DNA of 64,000 nt from Trichaptum fuscoviolaceum (GCA_910574455.1 CAJSYZ010000011.1:248001-312000); one strand, 5' to 3'; shown: positions 35,000 to 46,233, counted from the first letter of the stretch. Numbers and translations are program-made. The notes: generated by a model not told the origin, from the letters alone.

Positions 35000-35466
35000 G
35001 AGTGCGCAGGCTGTTGGATGTTAAGTATTATTTCACTTTATCGAGGAGAGAGAACGAGTCTATGCACGTACCGTTGTCTGCTTGGAAGAACCCATCTGTG
35101 CAAGCTGTACAAAGCGTGTCGCGCCGGAGTATCGATTACGAGTCGTAATTTACGACTGCACTTGTCCTCATTTTCATCAAAGTCCCTATAGCTAAACGCA
35201 TCGAGGATCGTCTTTATGCCCTGAATCGCCCTAGTACTCCCACGCGCTAGCGCTCTTCCTCCCTCTTCTAGATACCAGCCTCCAGTTCTCGCGCCCCTAT
35301 CTCCATCCCCATCCCACCATCTTTTTATCACCCTGTGGTCATCGAAATCGGGAGCTGGGTGAACCCCGGGTCCCCGACTATAAAGTGATGTACGAGCCGG
35401 AGGGTGTGGCGTGGGATGTGCAGCCGAGTGCGCAGGCTGTTGGATGAAATGTAAGTTAATTCTGTA
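35000..35466 (-). pseudogene. Second and third copies of the Cys-rich gene blocks
   Basis: Minus-strand 35115-35050 reads LCTACTDGFFQADNGTCIDS, matching the Cys block at 24590-24500. Block 35445-35160, ending TILDAFSYRDFDEN, matches 24440-24130. The string GAGTGCGCAGGCTGTTGGAT occurs at 34999-35018 and again near 35427. Element A landed inside one copy, since its left flank (25405-25417) continues the same repeat. Frames are broken. Confidence 0.5.
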
Positions 35467-36665
35467 ACTTGAACTGTATTTCAAGTTGGAAGTTGGATAC
35501 GGCCAGATCGGCTCGCACGGGTAGTATTCAATTTACATATACTTCTAGTAGTTAAGGGCGATTTTGCGATCTCGCGACAAGACTCCTTGACATCAAGGAC
35601 GACGCCAAACCTGAAGACAATAATGTCGACAGAACAAAACTTCCTGATTTTTGCAAGACCTCTCTAAGTGGATGCGGAGGAGGATCATATGAAGATGAAA
35701 TGTGTGAGTCTCACTCTCGACACCCGATAGCTTTGAGTACCGATATCACCCTTTCAACATCTTTCTTGTTAACCTATGTTCCCCGGGCCGTATCACTCGT
35801 ACGGCCGTCGCTCGCATTTGTTTTAAAAGCCGATCTCGTATGCTGTGTGCGCCTACGGTTCGGTTCGGTGCGGAGCCCTAATCCACACAGCGGCTCTGCC
35901 TGACATGATGATCAAATGTGTCCACAAAGTATAATCTACATGTTTTACAATCCATTTGATTTGTACACTAGTATCTCATAGTCATCAGAGGAATATTCCA
36001 CCCAACTGGTATAGACTACCGCTGAGTAAAAGCATTCCCACAATCAGTGTCCGTCTTCTAAGAATACAAACGAATCAACTCACCGCATGCGCCTTCCGAA
36101 ACTCTTCCGCACACAGTCATTTGTCTCTTATTGTGGGTAATATGTGCGCGTGCAATGTAGAATAAGTTGGCATCCAACCCATCATTAAGAAGCTCGAATC
36201 CCGCTCTGATCGACCATCTCAATCATAGTGCTGCGCGGCATCAAGAATATCACTTACTGGACTGGTATATAACCGTCTGTAATAATCTTCTTCTTGTTGA
36301 ACGGACCGGTTTGATGTATCCACTCAAAGTCGCTCATATTCCCCGTCGCAAGTTGATATTCGTCAAACTTTTGATAGCATCTCATTAGTTTACGTTGGAT
36401 AGTGAAGATTAGCTGAAAAAGGGGCTAACTCGGGTCTCTTTACCGTTAAGGCCTGCATACATACGATCGAGCCTAATGCCGTATGCGTCATAATCTTCGT
36501 AATGTCCCAGAACTATCATAACGTATGGTAAATGGGATAATTTGACGCGCAAATGCACAAAGATACATACGAATGTTACCATCGCGTTTTGCACGGGCGA
36601 GGTACACGCAAATGTTGTTGTCATTGATGAAACCTATAATCTTGTTTTCGACGGGAGGGTCACCC
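35467..36665. repeat. Left arm of a 1.2-kb inverted duplication
   Basis: Near-identical, in opposite orientation, to about 56625-57795. It covers a DM9 gene body plus about 450 bp downstream, through the shared string AACTTGAACTGTATTTCAAG at its outer edge. The two arms are about 20 kb apart. Confidence 0.9.
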
Positions 36666-36672
36666 TTCTTTG
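35945..36672 (-). pseudogene. DM9-repeat protein, 5'-truncated copy (DM9-A)
   Basis: Mirror copy of the intact DM9 gene at 56538-57359 with almost the same exons: AKKGDPPVENKIIGFINDNN, LGHYEDYDAYGIRLDRMYAG, then the last exons ending NGL and a stop at 35945. The first-exon equivalent reads ...SAGLIKW with no ATG, so it lacks its own start; it is joined in frame to the tail of the upstream DM9-B gene if a GC-AG intron (GCACGT donor near 36755) is used. It is either a start-less pseudogene or the second half of a fused gene. Confidence 0.65.
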
Positions 36673-37640
36673 CGTCGACCTAGTGGAGCAAATCTATCAG
36701 CTTCGTACACCCTGATAGTATTGCGAATAGATGGTCGATAACGTGCCCATTTGATGAGCCCCGCCGAGAGTGGAGGGGAAGGAAGCGGCAAGGGTAGTTC
36801 AGGGGTTTCAGAGGGCGGCTTCGGTAGTGGAGAGGGAGGTAGCGGCAATGAAGCGCCATTGAATACAAGTACTTCATATTCATTGGATTCATATTGCGTG
36901 CTGCGGTACGGGACTAGCGCTGAAAAAAAATCGGATTTCTTCAATAATTCTCTCCTCGAATTAGAAAGCGACTCACCCGAAGAGCCCTCATAGACTTTAC
37001 CACAAACGAGACCAACAGTTCTTCCATTATGCGAGACGCGGGCTCGTGCGACATAAATCTTCTTGGAATCATAACCATCATCGACGATCTCGAATCCTGC
37101 ACTTGTTCACATAGCCTTCATCAGTACTTCGCGGGGAAGAGAGACATGGATACATACGCGATTGGGATAAAGCCATTTGCCAGAACATTGTCCTTGCTGA
37201 AGGGACCCGATTGACTGACCCATTTTAGATGGCTTTCATCCCCAGTTGCGATTTGAAGATCAGGGACACCGACCTAGACCATATGAAATTAGTTATTTCG
37301 GTATATATACGTCGCGAAAAGGACTAACTTGAATTTCTTTGCCATCATGGACTATATGACCGGCACGCCAACCATGGCGAACTACGTATTTTCCCGGATC
37401 TGATAGGGGGACATCAATACTTGGGTAGACCTTAGTACATGCTTATAGGCGGGCTACATACGGACGCTGCCATCGGGGAGCTTCGTACGAGCGACGAAGA
37501 TGGTTGCGTTGTCTTCGTACCCGCCTGGAATAATATTTTCAATTGGGCCTTCCTTAAAGTCGACCTAAAGAATCGTCACACTATTAGACTGGCATGATGA
37601 GCACGAGAGGAGTACGCACCCATTGAATATACTCCGACAT
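36660..37640 (-). CDS. DM9-repeat (DUF3421-like) protein, truncated tail (DM9-B)
   Basis: Starts MSEYIQW at 37640, then short introns separate VDFKEGPIENIIPGGYEDNA, GKYVVRHGW...DGKEIQ, the GPFS... block, YDSKKIYVARARVSHNGR and STQYESNEYEVLVFNGASLP. These are DM9 hallmarks: W-V near the start, P-x-NxI-xGG, YVARA, GK(Y/V), and YEVLV at the end. DM9 modules bind mannose-type sugars in some animal proteins; the fungal role is unknown. No signal peptide is seen. The Pro-rich tail is short (PLPPSPLPKPPSETPE...) and runs into sequence of the next DM9 copy, ending at 36660 if unspliced. About 300 bp of its middle (37236-37560) is nearly identical to DM9-C. Confidence 0.75.
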
Positions 37641-38124
37641 GCTGAGTTACGCCCAACCAGGAGACAGGTTTTCAAGTATCGGGATTGAAAAGAAAAGAGC
37701 CAAAAGATAGCACGCGGCTTTGCATTTAAGAGTGTCTTGTAAGTTCCTTTCTTTGCCATCATATAATACGATACTCACTCACTACTTGTCGAGAATGGAC
37801 AATTTCGGAAGAGCTGAGATACAGTTACATACAAGGAATCGGATGATATCCTGAAACGGATTTCGGGGATGTCTCCCGTCTATTCAACGCGGAAGAGTGG
37901 CAAATGTGTGCAGCGACAACATCTGAGCTTCTCAGTATTCCGTCCATGGGTCAAATCGGATACGGGAGAATGACCGATCCGGACACCAAAGCCCGATAGG
38001 CTCCTTGGGATCGGCGGAAAGTCGAATACACCAGCGTTCAAATGCATTTTGAAGCTCTTATATCTGCTTGGGTCATATATAACATCGTTTCGAGTGTGAG
38101 CTAAGCAAGGATCATACTGAGATC

Positions 38125-39870
38125 TCATGTTGATTCTACACATATGTACTTCTTCCCATCCCACGTACTCTTATGTGGAAAACGACAATGAACCCTCTCC
38201 TCCGTCCCATCGTTCGACAGACCTGTGATTGTATCCGGAGCTGTTCCATTCTCAACCCATTCAACAAGCGCAAGCAGGATATTCGACCTCGGATCATCCG
38301 ATTTGTAGTGATGCAAGTATTGACCGATGCTAATCGCGCCAACTCCGTTAAAGCAGTGCTCAAGGCCGGGAACAAGGAATAGCCGATAGAAGGGGTCAAG
38401 GGAGGGCATGCCCAGCGTAGTTGAGACAAGATTGTAGAGCCTTTTCGAGTTTCCCATCGGAATCAACTTGAGGAAGATGTCAGTAGCTTGTCCGCAGAAC
38501 GAAATACTGGAGGTACTCACGTCGTCACGACTACCGTGGTAGGACAGAAACCTGCCCCCACGCGCCTTGAATTCAGAGAAGTCCCCGCTAAATGTAGATA
38601 TCTGACCAGGGTCTATCTTATTTGCAAAATAAATATCGTCCAAATCGAATGAGCTGTAGTCCCAGTTCGAGTTGTTCCTGATCGCATATCTGATCCAGTC
38701 CTGAAATGTTCAGACAGTTAGGTTTACCGAAGGTGCAGTTAAGCAAATTGATGCGAGACGACGAACCACCAGAGTAGCTGGTGGAATTCCAGATAAGGCT
38801 CCAAACCTCATATTTGGACCCATCTCAGCTCCGGGATCGAAGCGAGGGAACAGAAGTTCGCCATGCTTGCTGTAGAGGGGAGAGTAGACTTTTCGGACTG
38901 CCTCAATCTGCGGCTCTGTCAAGCACTTTTCGGTTCGCGTCTTAGAGCACCGAAGGACGCTTGGGTCGAACCTGCAATCGTCCGGCTCGGTAATGACACC
39001 GTCTTCTACACCATCAAGTCCGTCGCACTGCCGTAGAATCTCCGCGCCCAGAGCATTCCATTGATCGAGGCTCATCCAGCTGCCAGTGGCATTCCCGTCT
39101 GCTGCACCGAAATACTTCGCAAGCATCCCTGCCCATCCAAGTAGGTTATTGAAGTTCGTGGCTGGTGCCCCGGCGAGGATTCCGTCAAAATCATCAGGGT
39201 AGTGGAGGGCCGCGTACACTCCTTGGCGGCCACCCGTCGAGCAACCCATGTAGTAGGATTTGTCATGAGCTTTTCCATAGTAATGGGAGACAATCTGCTT
39301 GCCAATGACAGTCTCGGCGTGAATTGACCGCGAAGTGAAGTCCGTAAGAACCTCTGGATCGACGAAGAATTTACCAGTGCCACCGTCGTGGCCGTTATTT
39401 GAGCCAACGGCGGCGATTTTGAGCTTTGAACCATAGGTGAGAGTAGGATAGTCAATATCTATTGTCGATTATTTGGGAAGGAAACAGTTTAGACGGAGTA
39501 GAAGTTCCACTTCACAAAACTCACATCCTCCCAAACCTCCGTTTCCTATCGCCATGAACCGTCCGGTCCACTCAGATGGCAACCAAGCTTCCGCCCTCAC
39601 GCTCGATGTTTCTGACGTTGTTATAGAGAACTCCAGCCGGCACAACGGCACATCGATTGATATCGTATCGAATGGCTCAGAAGTGGATGCGTTGGTGGGC
39701 TCATCGTAGTAGATTGCGTTTAGGATTGTTACGTTGGGTATTAGGAGTCGCTCGAGGCCAGCACAGGCTATCGCTGGGTCGAAAACATTGTGGGAGACGC
39801 CAATTTGTGCGAAACAAGCGCAGTTACCCAACTCGAGTATTCGCTGAGGAGGTTGAAAAAACCACTACAT
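38125..39870 (-). CDS. Tannase/feruloyl esterase family protein 1, 5' end damaged
   Basis: Serine esterase of the tannase family, which cleaves gallate or hydroxycinnamate esters in plant polymers and is normally secreted. Exon borders by eye: to 39525, from 39458 to about 38760 (...PATL), from about 38700 (DWIRYAI...), and the last from about 38468 to the stop at 38125. Catalytic parts are present: GCSTGGRQG (Ser), SYHGSRDD (Asp), LEHCFNG (His), with the Cys beside Ser and the Cys beside His that form the family's disulfide. The fault is at the 5' end: compared with tannase 2, the region 39870-39800 matches in a different frame and has no in-frame ATG. It could be a young pseudogene or start in an unseen exon. 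Confidence 0.78.
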
Positions 39871-40188
39871 AGCCATTTTGCAGCAGTGATAAATAGTTAG
39901 ACTTAGAGAACTTGAACAAATAAAAAACCGGTAACCAAAATTGCCGGCCGCCGCCGCGCGTTCCGAGGCCCGGTAATGTCCTTCCTGTGGAACATTCAAG
40001 TTGAAGCCTCAGGCTGAGTACGAGCTTATCCACCTAATCTACTGATTATGATCATCTGTATAGCCCTATTGTACTGTAGCTAGTACATCCTTGTATCCGA
40101 CCAAAGAGACAGTAGCTTCGGCTCTGCACTGCCATCGCCCGGGAAAGGAACGGGCAGCTTCGGGATTGAAAAGAAGGAGGATTCGACA
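39871..40188. other. Spacer with remnant of a DM9 tail
   Basis: Minus strand 40175-40110 reads SIPKLPVPFPGDG out of frame with the DM9 gene upstream, a leftover of the Pro-rich repeat tail seen intact in DM9-C. Confidence 0.4.
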
Positions 40189-40967
40189 TCAAGACGGGGG
40201 GCCAGTGTATACGAGCACTTCGTATTCACTATGTATATTTTCTTTGCCACGGTATGAGGCTGTCGCTGAGTAGAATTGAAACAGCCAGTGCCATTCTCAC
40301 AAGATGTGCGATCAGACTCCATCTCACCGACAGCGCCCTCGGAGACCTTGCCTGGAGTCATTCCCAATCCCGGACAGAGCGCTCGTGCAATGTAGAACAC
40401 TTTCAAGTCCTATCCATTATTTATAATCTCAAATCCGCCTCTGATTAGAAAGCTCATCATCAGCGTCCATAGAGAAGGAAAACTAGAATACATACGCAAC
40501 CGCAAACCGGTACATAGCCACTTGCCAACACATTGAACTGGTTGAATGGACCGGATTGTTCGATCCACTTGAACTGACTTTCATCCCCAGTCACAGCCTG
40601 CCACTCAGTGTGCTAGACGACAGATAGTCACAATTTCGAATACAGAAAGCGCTCTGGGGAAAGAACTGACCCCAGACTCTCCCCCATCAAGGCCGATGTA
40701 GGCGAGATCGGTTAGATACTTTCCGGGATCTGCAAGGATGAGTGAATGCATGAGACCGGAGTTTCTTCGATTGAGGCACATACAGACATTTCCGTTGAGC
40801 TATACACGACTGATGTACAGGGGAGTATCACCCTGTTCCCCTCCTACGATCCTGTTTTCAAGGGGCTTGATTTCTCTCTTCTTCAAAGTGACCTTGGAGA
40901 TATCAAGATGTCAGTCTGACATACAAGTCAGTATATGAAAACGCACCCATTTGATGAGATCTCCCAT
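40189..40967 (-). pseudogene. DM9-repeat protein pseudogene (DM9-E)
   Basis: Begins MGDLIKW at 40967 and follows the same exon plan: EIKPLENRIVGGEQGDTPLY, QFKWIEQSGPFNQFNVLASG, VFYIARALCPGLG and finally SEYEVLVYTGPPS with a stop at 40189-40191. Two in-frame TAG codons break it: at 40800-40802, within the first DM9 unit after YISRV, and at 40410-40412, where the relative DM9-C has a Tyr (GYDF). No repeat tail remains in frame. Confidence 0.7.
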
Positions 40968-42598
40968 GCCAAAATCGCGTAAGCACGGTTAAAAACTATA
41001 CCTTTGACCAACATGAGGCACTATATACCTGCAGGCTCCTCTACTCATCTCTGCCTCTTAGCGCGCACACTTTAACCTTGTTAAGAGCACGATCACTCAC
41101 AGGAGACTTTGATCGCCGGATGTATAGACAACAATCGGAACGAAACCCGCGTTTGGATTATATTGCATAATATCTCCGCGGTGGTTCTGCGTGACTTCCG
41201 CTATAAGCAGGCCGCAAAAACATGTAGTTCGAGCACGTCCGTGTTATCTGTAATTGTGGTGGTGGTTGAGAAATACGAGTGATGACGCGCAACCGAATGC
41301 GGTATCGAGAGTTTACCATGAAAAATAGGGAGGTGATCAAGGAGTGCGCCTGAGCCATGGATTGGGCTTTGAAAGCTGAGCAGCGTGGAGCAGTCTTAAT
41401 AATTATCTAAGCCACTTGTAAGAATAGTTGAGTTCTATAAACCTTCGAGATTAAGAAACATCGATAAGGGGCTACGCGCTCGCGGTAGTAGTGTAGCAGC
41501 TCACCGCAATCATTGGACGCTCATCTTATTGCTAGCAGCTCATCAATGTGAGTATTGTTTTTCCATATCCATCTCCCACACTTTGTTTTCCCTCTGTCTG
41601 GACCATCGCGTTGAGCATATTGAACTAACTCCAGCCGTGTCGAGAGACGATTTGAGCGCAGAGAATACACAAGTTGAGGAAGCAAGGTTCATGAGAGTTT
41701 GTCGCCAGGGCAGAGCCCATATCTAACCTGGGTTGACTTGCAACGCCAGACAGAACATTCAAGTCGACATTAGACATTGGCCACCACTGTCAAGCATGGC
41801 GGTGCCATGTGCTGAACTGGGCTGTGTGGTTTTCACACAACTTGAAGCTTGAGCCTGAGCCTGCAGTGAGCTCTAACTTCTTGAACTTGAATTCCCACAC
41901 ATTTGATTGCCGAATCCGAGTCGTTTACTACTCAGACGAAGGTACATGTCTTGGTTCCATCTCTTCTTCGTCCTCTTTAATTATGTACTTTAATAAACAT
42001 AAGCTCTGAGTCTCACCACGCCTAATATGCTTTTCAGTCAATGCAGTGACATTCAACTAGAACTGAGTCGGATACATATTACCCTGAAACGGATGTCAGA
42101 GATGCCTCAAAGCTACGGACCGACATTTATATACTATGTGAACAAACTAGTCTCGTAACAATAGCCTAGCCTATTCGCGAGGCTATGGACCAACTGTGTT
42201 CCAGTCTGTAGCTCAGATCTGAGATAAATAGGATGTCATTTTTGATCTGATTCCGTAGTTGTAGGCTTGACTAGAGCAGGAAGGAGGGCGGTAATGTCCT
42301 CGCAAGTGGGAGACAGTGGCGGACATGCATAATGAAAAAAGAATTTGAAAGATGATCCGCCGTTGCCGGGACCTTCCACCTTCCCCACCTGCGCTGTTCA
42401 AGATAAGCGAAGAAGTCCAAATGGATTAAAGAAATTGCACAAGTTTGATCTCCGGACCCTTGAAAGACTCCTTACTATCATTGCATGAGCACATATCTTA
42501 TGCATACATTTAGTCCCTGATACATATAATCCCTATTACACATATGCATATTCTCCTGCCTAAGTCTAGCCGCCATGTATCTGCATCCTTATATCTGG
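40968..42598. other. Intergenic, nothing recognised
   Basis: Short open frames only (for example plus-strand 41529-41726). No domain, repeat or RNA gene is supported. Confidence 0.5.
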
Positions 42599-44192
42599 TC
42601 AAGGAAACGGTAGCTTCGGCATGCCGGTTTTCTCATCGACCGGGAAAGGGAATGGTACCTTCGGCATACCAGTAGTGTCATCGACCGGGAAAGGGAACGG
42701 TACCTTTGGCATGCCTGTTGTCTCATCGACCGGGAAGGGGGACGGTACCTTTGGCATACCTGTACTCTCATCGATTGGGAAAGGGAAGGGAGGGTTCGGG
42801 AATCCATTCGGGAATCCACCTGGGACGCCTGGGAATCCACCTGGGACGCCTGGGAATCCACCTGGGACACCAGGGAATCCACCTGGGACACCAGGGAATC
42901 CACCTGGGAATCCAGGGAATCCATTCGGAAATCCAGGGAATCCATTCGGGAATCCAGGGAATCCATTCGGGAATCCAGGGAATCCACTCGGGAACCCAGA
43001 GTTCGGTTCGGGGACTTCGTAAGGAGGCTTCTTGGATTCAGACGGAGACTCTTTGGATCCGGTTGGAGACTCTTTGGATCCAGACGGAGACTCTTTGGAT
43101 CCAGAATTCTGCTCTGGGACTTCATATGGAGGCTTCTCAGATCCAGATGAAGGCTTCGTGGATCCAGAGTTCTGCTTCGGAACGTCATAAGGTGGCTCTT
43201 CAGATCCAGATGAAGGCTTCTTGGTTCCAGAGTTCTGCTTCGGGACTTCATAAGGTGGCTCCTTAGACCCAGAAGGAGGCTGCGTGGTTCCGGAATTCGG
43301 CTCTGGGACTTCGTAAGGAGGATCCGGGAGTTCAGAGGGAGGCTCAGGGATTTCAGAGGTGGGCTCCGGCAGTGGAGAGGGCGGTAGCGGCAACGACGCG
43401 CCATTGAATACAAGCACTTCATATTCATTGTAATCATATTGCGTGCTGCGGTATGGGACTTGCGCTGGGAAAATCGGATTTAATCTACGCCGTCCTCCTG
43501 GAGTGCGAATAGAAGTCGACTTACCGGAAGAACCCTCATAGACTTTGCCACAAATGAGACCAACGTCTCTTCCATTGTGCGAGACGCGCGCTCGTGCAAC
43601 ATAAATCGGTTTGAAGTCATATCCATCTTCGATGATCTCAAATCCTGCACTTATTCACATATTCTTCATCAGCGCTTCTCCGGAAAGAAATACTTGAGTA
43701 CATACGCGATTGGGATAGAGCCATTTGCCAGAACATTAGCCTTGCTGAAGGGACCCGATTGACCGACCCACTTTAAACGGCTTCCATCCCCAGTTGCGAT
43801 TTGAAGATCAGGGACACCGACCTAGACCATATGAAATTAGTTATTTCGGTATAGATACGTCGCGAAAAGGACTAACTTGAATTTCTTTGCCATCATGGAC
43901 TATATGACCGGCATGCCAACCATGGCGAACTACGTATTTTCCTGGATCTGATAGGGGTACATCAATACTTGGGTAGACCTCATATACTTAAAGGCGGGCT
44001 ACATACGGACGCTGCCATCGGGGAGCTTCGTACGAGCGACGAAGATGGTTGCGTTGTCTTCGTACCCGCCTGGAATAATATTTTCAATTGGGCCTTCCTT
44101 ATAGCCAACCTGAAGAATCGTCGCACAATCAGTCTGGGGATGATGAGTACGAAGGGAACACGCACCCATTGGATATACTCCGAGTCGGACAT
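42599..44192 (-). CDS. DM9-repeat protein with long Pro/Gly peptide-repeat tail (DM9-C)
   Basis: Starts MSDSEYIQW at 44192. Short introns separate YKEGPIENIIPGGYEDNATI/FVARTKLPDGSV, DPGKYVVRHGWHAGHIV with DGKEIQ, LKWVGQSGPFSKANVLANGS, IIEDGYDFKPIYVARARVSH/NGRDVGLICGKVYEGSSG, and STQYDYNEYEVLVFNGASLP. This is a full DM9-type domain of about 230 residues. The last exon then runs about 260 residues through three repeat zones: PPYEVPE/K-QNSG units mixed with PSSGSE and ESPSGSK; GFPNGFPGFP passing to GVPGGFPGVPGG (elastin-like); and about five copies of a unit like STGMPKVPFPFPVDE. No signal peptide or membrane anchor is seen. A TATA-like ATTATATAG lies near 44311-44320. It is the only family member here with the complete tail. 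Function unknown; sugar binding on a flexible stalk is a guess. Confidence 0.82.
42615..43330. repeat. In-frame coding minisatellites of the DM9-C tail
   Basis: Three arrays lie in the coding tail. About 42615-42790 has 60-bp units containing CATCGACCGGGAAAGGG. About 42795-43000 has 18- and 21-bp units of GGGAATCCACCTGGGAC and GGGAATCCATTCGG types. About 43015-43330 has longer degenerate units with GATCCAGA. Unit lengths are multiples of three, so changes in copy number keep the frame. Confidence 0.8.
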
Positions 44193-45243
44193 GGTGAGTT
44201 ACGCACAACCAGGAGTCAAATGTTCTTCAAGTATTGGGATTGAGCAGAAGAGAGCGAAAAAGGGCGCACGGCCTTTTATTTATGGGCGACATACAAGTCC
44301 CTTCGCTTGCACTATATAATACAATATTCACTTACCACTTGTGATGCAAGAATGAACAATTCCGGAAGAACTGAAGAAATGTCAAGTAAGTAAATCGGAT
44401 GGTAAGCCGAAACGGATAACGGAGATGTCTCATCTCTATTCTACTCGAAAGAGCAGCTATGTGCAACGCCGACACCTGAGTTCCTCGGTATCCCCCCTTT
44501 TAGTTGAATCGGAAGCTGGATTTCCATCCGATCAGTATAACATGACTGATCCGGACGCTCAACTTGAATAGGCTTCCTGGCTGAGACCCGGGGATGAAAA
44601 GTAGGGCAAGCTTGTCAGATAGTTGTAGAAAGTCTCGAACATGAGAAACGAGTAGGCTCGATGGAAGTGCTGGCGATGTGACGTGTCAATCGAACAGCGC
44701 AAAAATAGCACTAGGGAGGGATATTGGAATTAGAGCCTACAGCGCAGGAAGATTGTGATAATTGTATCCGAATCTCAACAGCCACAGTACATTTGAAACC
44801 TTAGCATCTTGTAGAGTCCTTGCTTTTGGTCACATATAAATGACCTGTCCTTCTTGATGGATGTCCCTTTCTCTGCCAATTTCGCCAAGACCTATGCTTC
44901 CAGTCGTATTGAAAGATCCAAATCCGGGAGAGGTCATATCGTTGGCATTAGCAAGTACAAAATAAGCATAAGTTTGTTGTCATTGCTGTCAGTGTATTGT
45001 CAGAGCCAAGTTAAAACCTATGGCACGTAGTAGTTCGAGCGTACTGCCACAGTCGTGCCACACTCAGTCCGCAACTTTATACTAATTTCGCACGCGTTTG
45101 ATTGCAGGACACTCTGCCATACATTTTATGTATTCCAGCACAAACACAGGAAGCACAGATCTTTCTATGGAACATCGACTGATTATTATTATTTAGGGCT
45201 ATATAAGTGCATATAAGGTATCCCATGGCCAGCAGACTTGTAT
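44193..45243. other. Intergenic; promoter of DM9-C, otherwise nothing recognised
   Basis: Contains the TATA-like element near 44311-44320 and a run of short frames with no resemblance to known families. Confidence 0.45.
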
Positions 45244-45393
45244 CTACATCCCCATATCTGGCCACGGGAATGGTGGCTTTGGCATACCTGCACTTTCATC
45301 GATAGGAAGGGGAAAGGGGGGCTTCAAGAGACCTGTACTCTCATCGATCGGAAAGGGGAAAGGGAAAGGACGATTCGGGAATGCAGTCGGGAG

Positions 45394-46233
45394 TTAAGAG
45401 GGAAGCTTAGGCAATGAAGAGGTAGGTAGCGGTAGTAAAGGCCCAGTATAGACGAGCACTTGATATTCGGTGAATTCATGTTGTTTGTTGTCGTAAGTGA
45501 CCAGCGCTGGCAAAATCGACGTCAATCAGAGATCTTCTTTCAAAGATAATTTGACATTGACTTACCGAGAGAGCCCTCAGAGACCTCGCCACAAATTCTG
45601 CCAATTCTCAGCCCATTATTCGAGATCAGTGCTCGAGCCACATATAACTGTTTGTAGTCGTAACCATCATTGATCCTCTCGAACCCAGAGCTGACCAACA
45701 AACTCTTCATCAGAGCGTCATATGGAAGGCCAAATTAAACACGTACTCGACCGGTATAACTCCCTTTGCTAGAAAACTGAGCTTGCTGAACGGGCCGGAC
45801 TGGTCGACCCACTTGAAGTTTTCCTTATTACCAGTTGCAACTTGAGAACCGGCGTGACTGAACTAGAGAACTAGAAGTTAAAAAGTATCGATCCGTTGTG
45901 GACAGGTCAGACTTTTATTTCTTTGCCATCAAGGCCCGCATAACCGGCATCGACAAGTCGATTATCACTATAGACTACATACTTTCCCGGATCTAATAAC
46001 GTACATGGGCGGTTGGGTAGGTGCAGGGTGATCATGATGGAGATACGTACGGACGTTGCCATCTGGGAACCTCATACGAGCGATGTAAATGGTTCCGTAT
46101 AGTTGGCTCCCTCCTGCAATCTTGTTTTCGATGGGGACTCCTTTCTTGTAGTCGACCTAGAGGTACCTCGTACTATTAATCTTTGGAAGTGAGCACGTGG
46201 ATGAATACGCACCCAGTCAATAAATTGAGACAT
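45394..46233 (-). CDS. DM9-repeat protein with stop before its tail (DM9-D)
   Basis: Starts MSQFIDW at 46233, followed by YKKGVPIENKIAGGSQ, YGTIYIARMRFPDGNV, DPGKYVVYSDN with AGLDGKEIKV, FKWVDQSGPFSKLSFLAKG, ERINDGYDYKQLYVARALIS and EFTEYQVLVYTGPLLPLP, then SLPKLPS and TAA at 45394-45396. The DM9 domain is intact and the exon plan matches DM9-C. Directly after the stop, the same frame stays open for 49 codons (to 45244) and still encodes tail repeats of the form PFPIDESTGLLKPPFP and PLPIDESAGMPKPPFP. So the stop seems recent, or is sometimes bypassed. No signal peptide is seen. Confidence 0.75.

Noticed and set aside
36751..36993. Plus-strand frame with Gly/Ser repeats
   Set aside because: It is antisense to the Pro-rich end of DM9-B.
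42621..43266. Plus-strand open frames opposite the DM9-C tail (GNPPGTPGNPPGTPG type)
   Set aside because: They are antisense shadows of the coding minisatellite; the minus-strand frame continues from a conserved DM9 domain.
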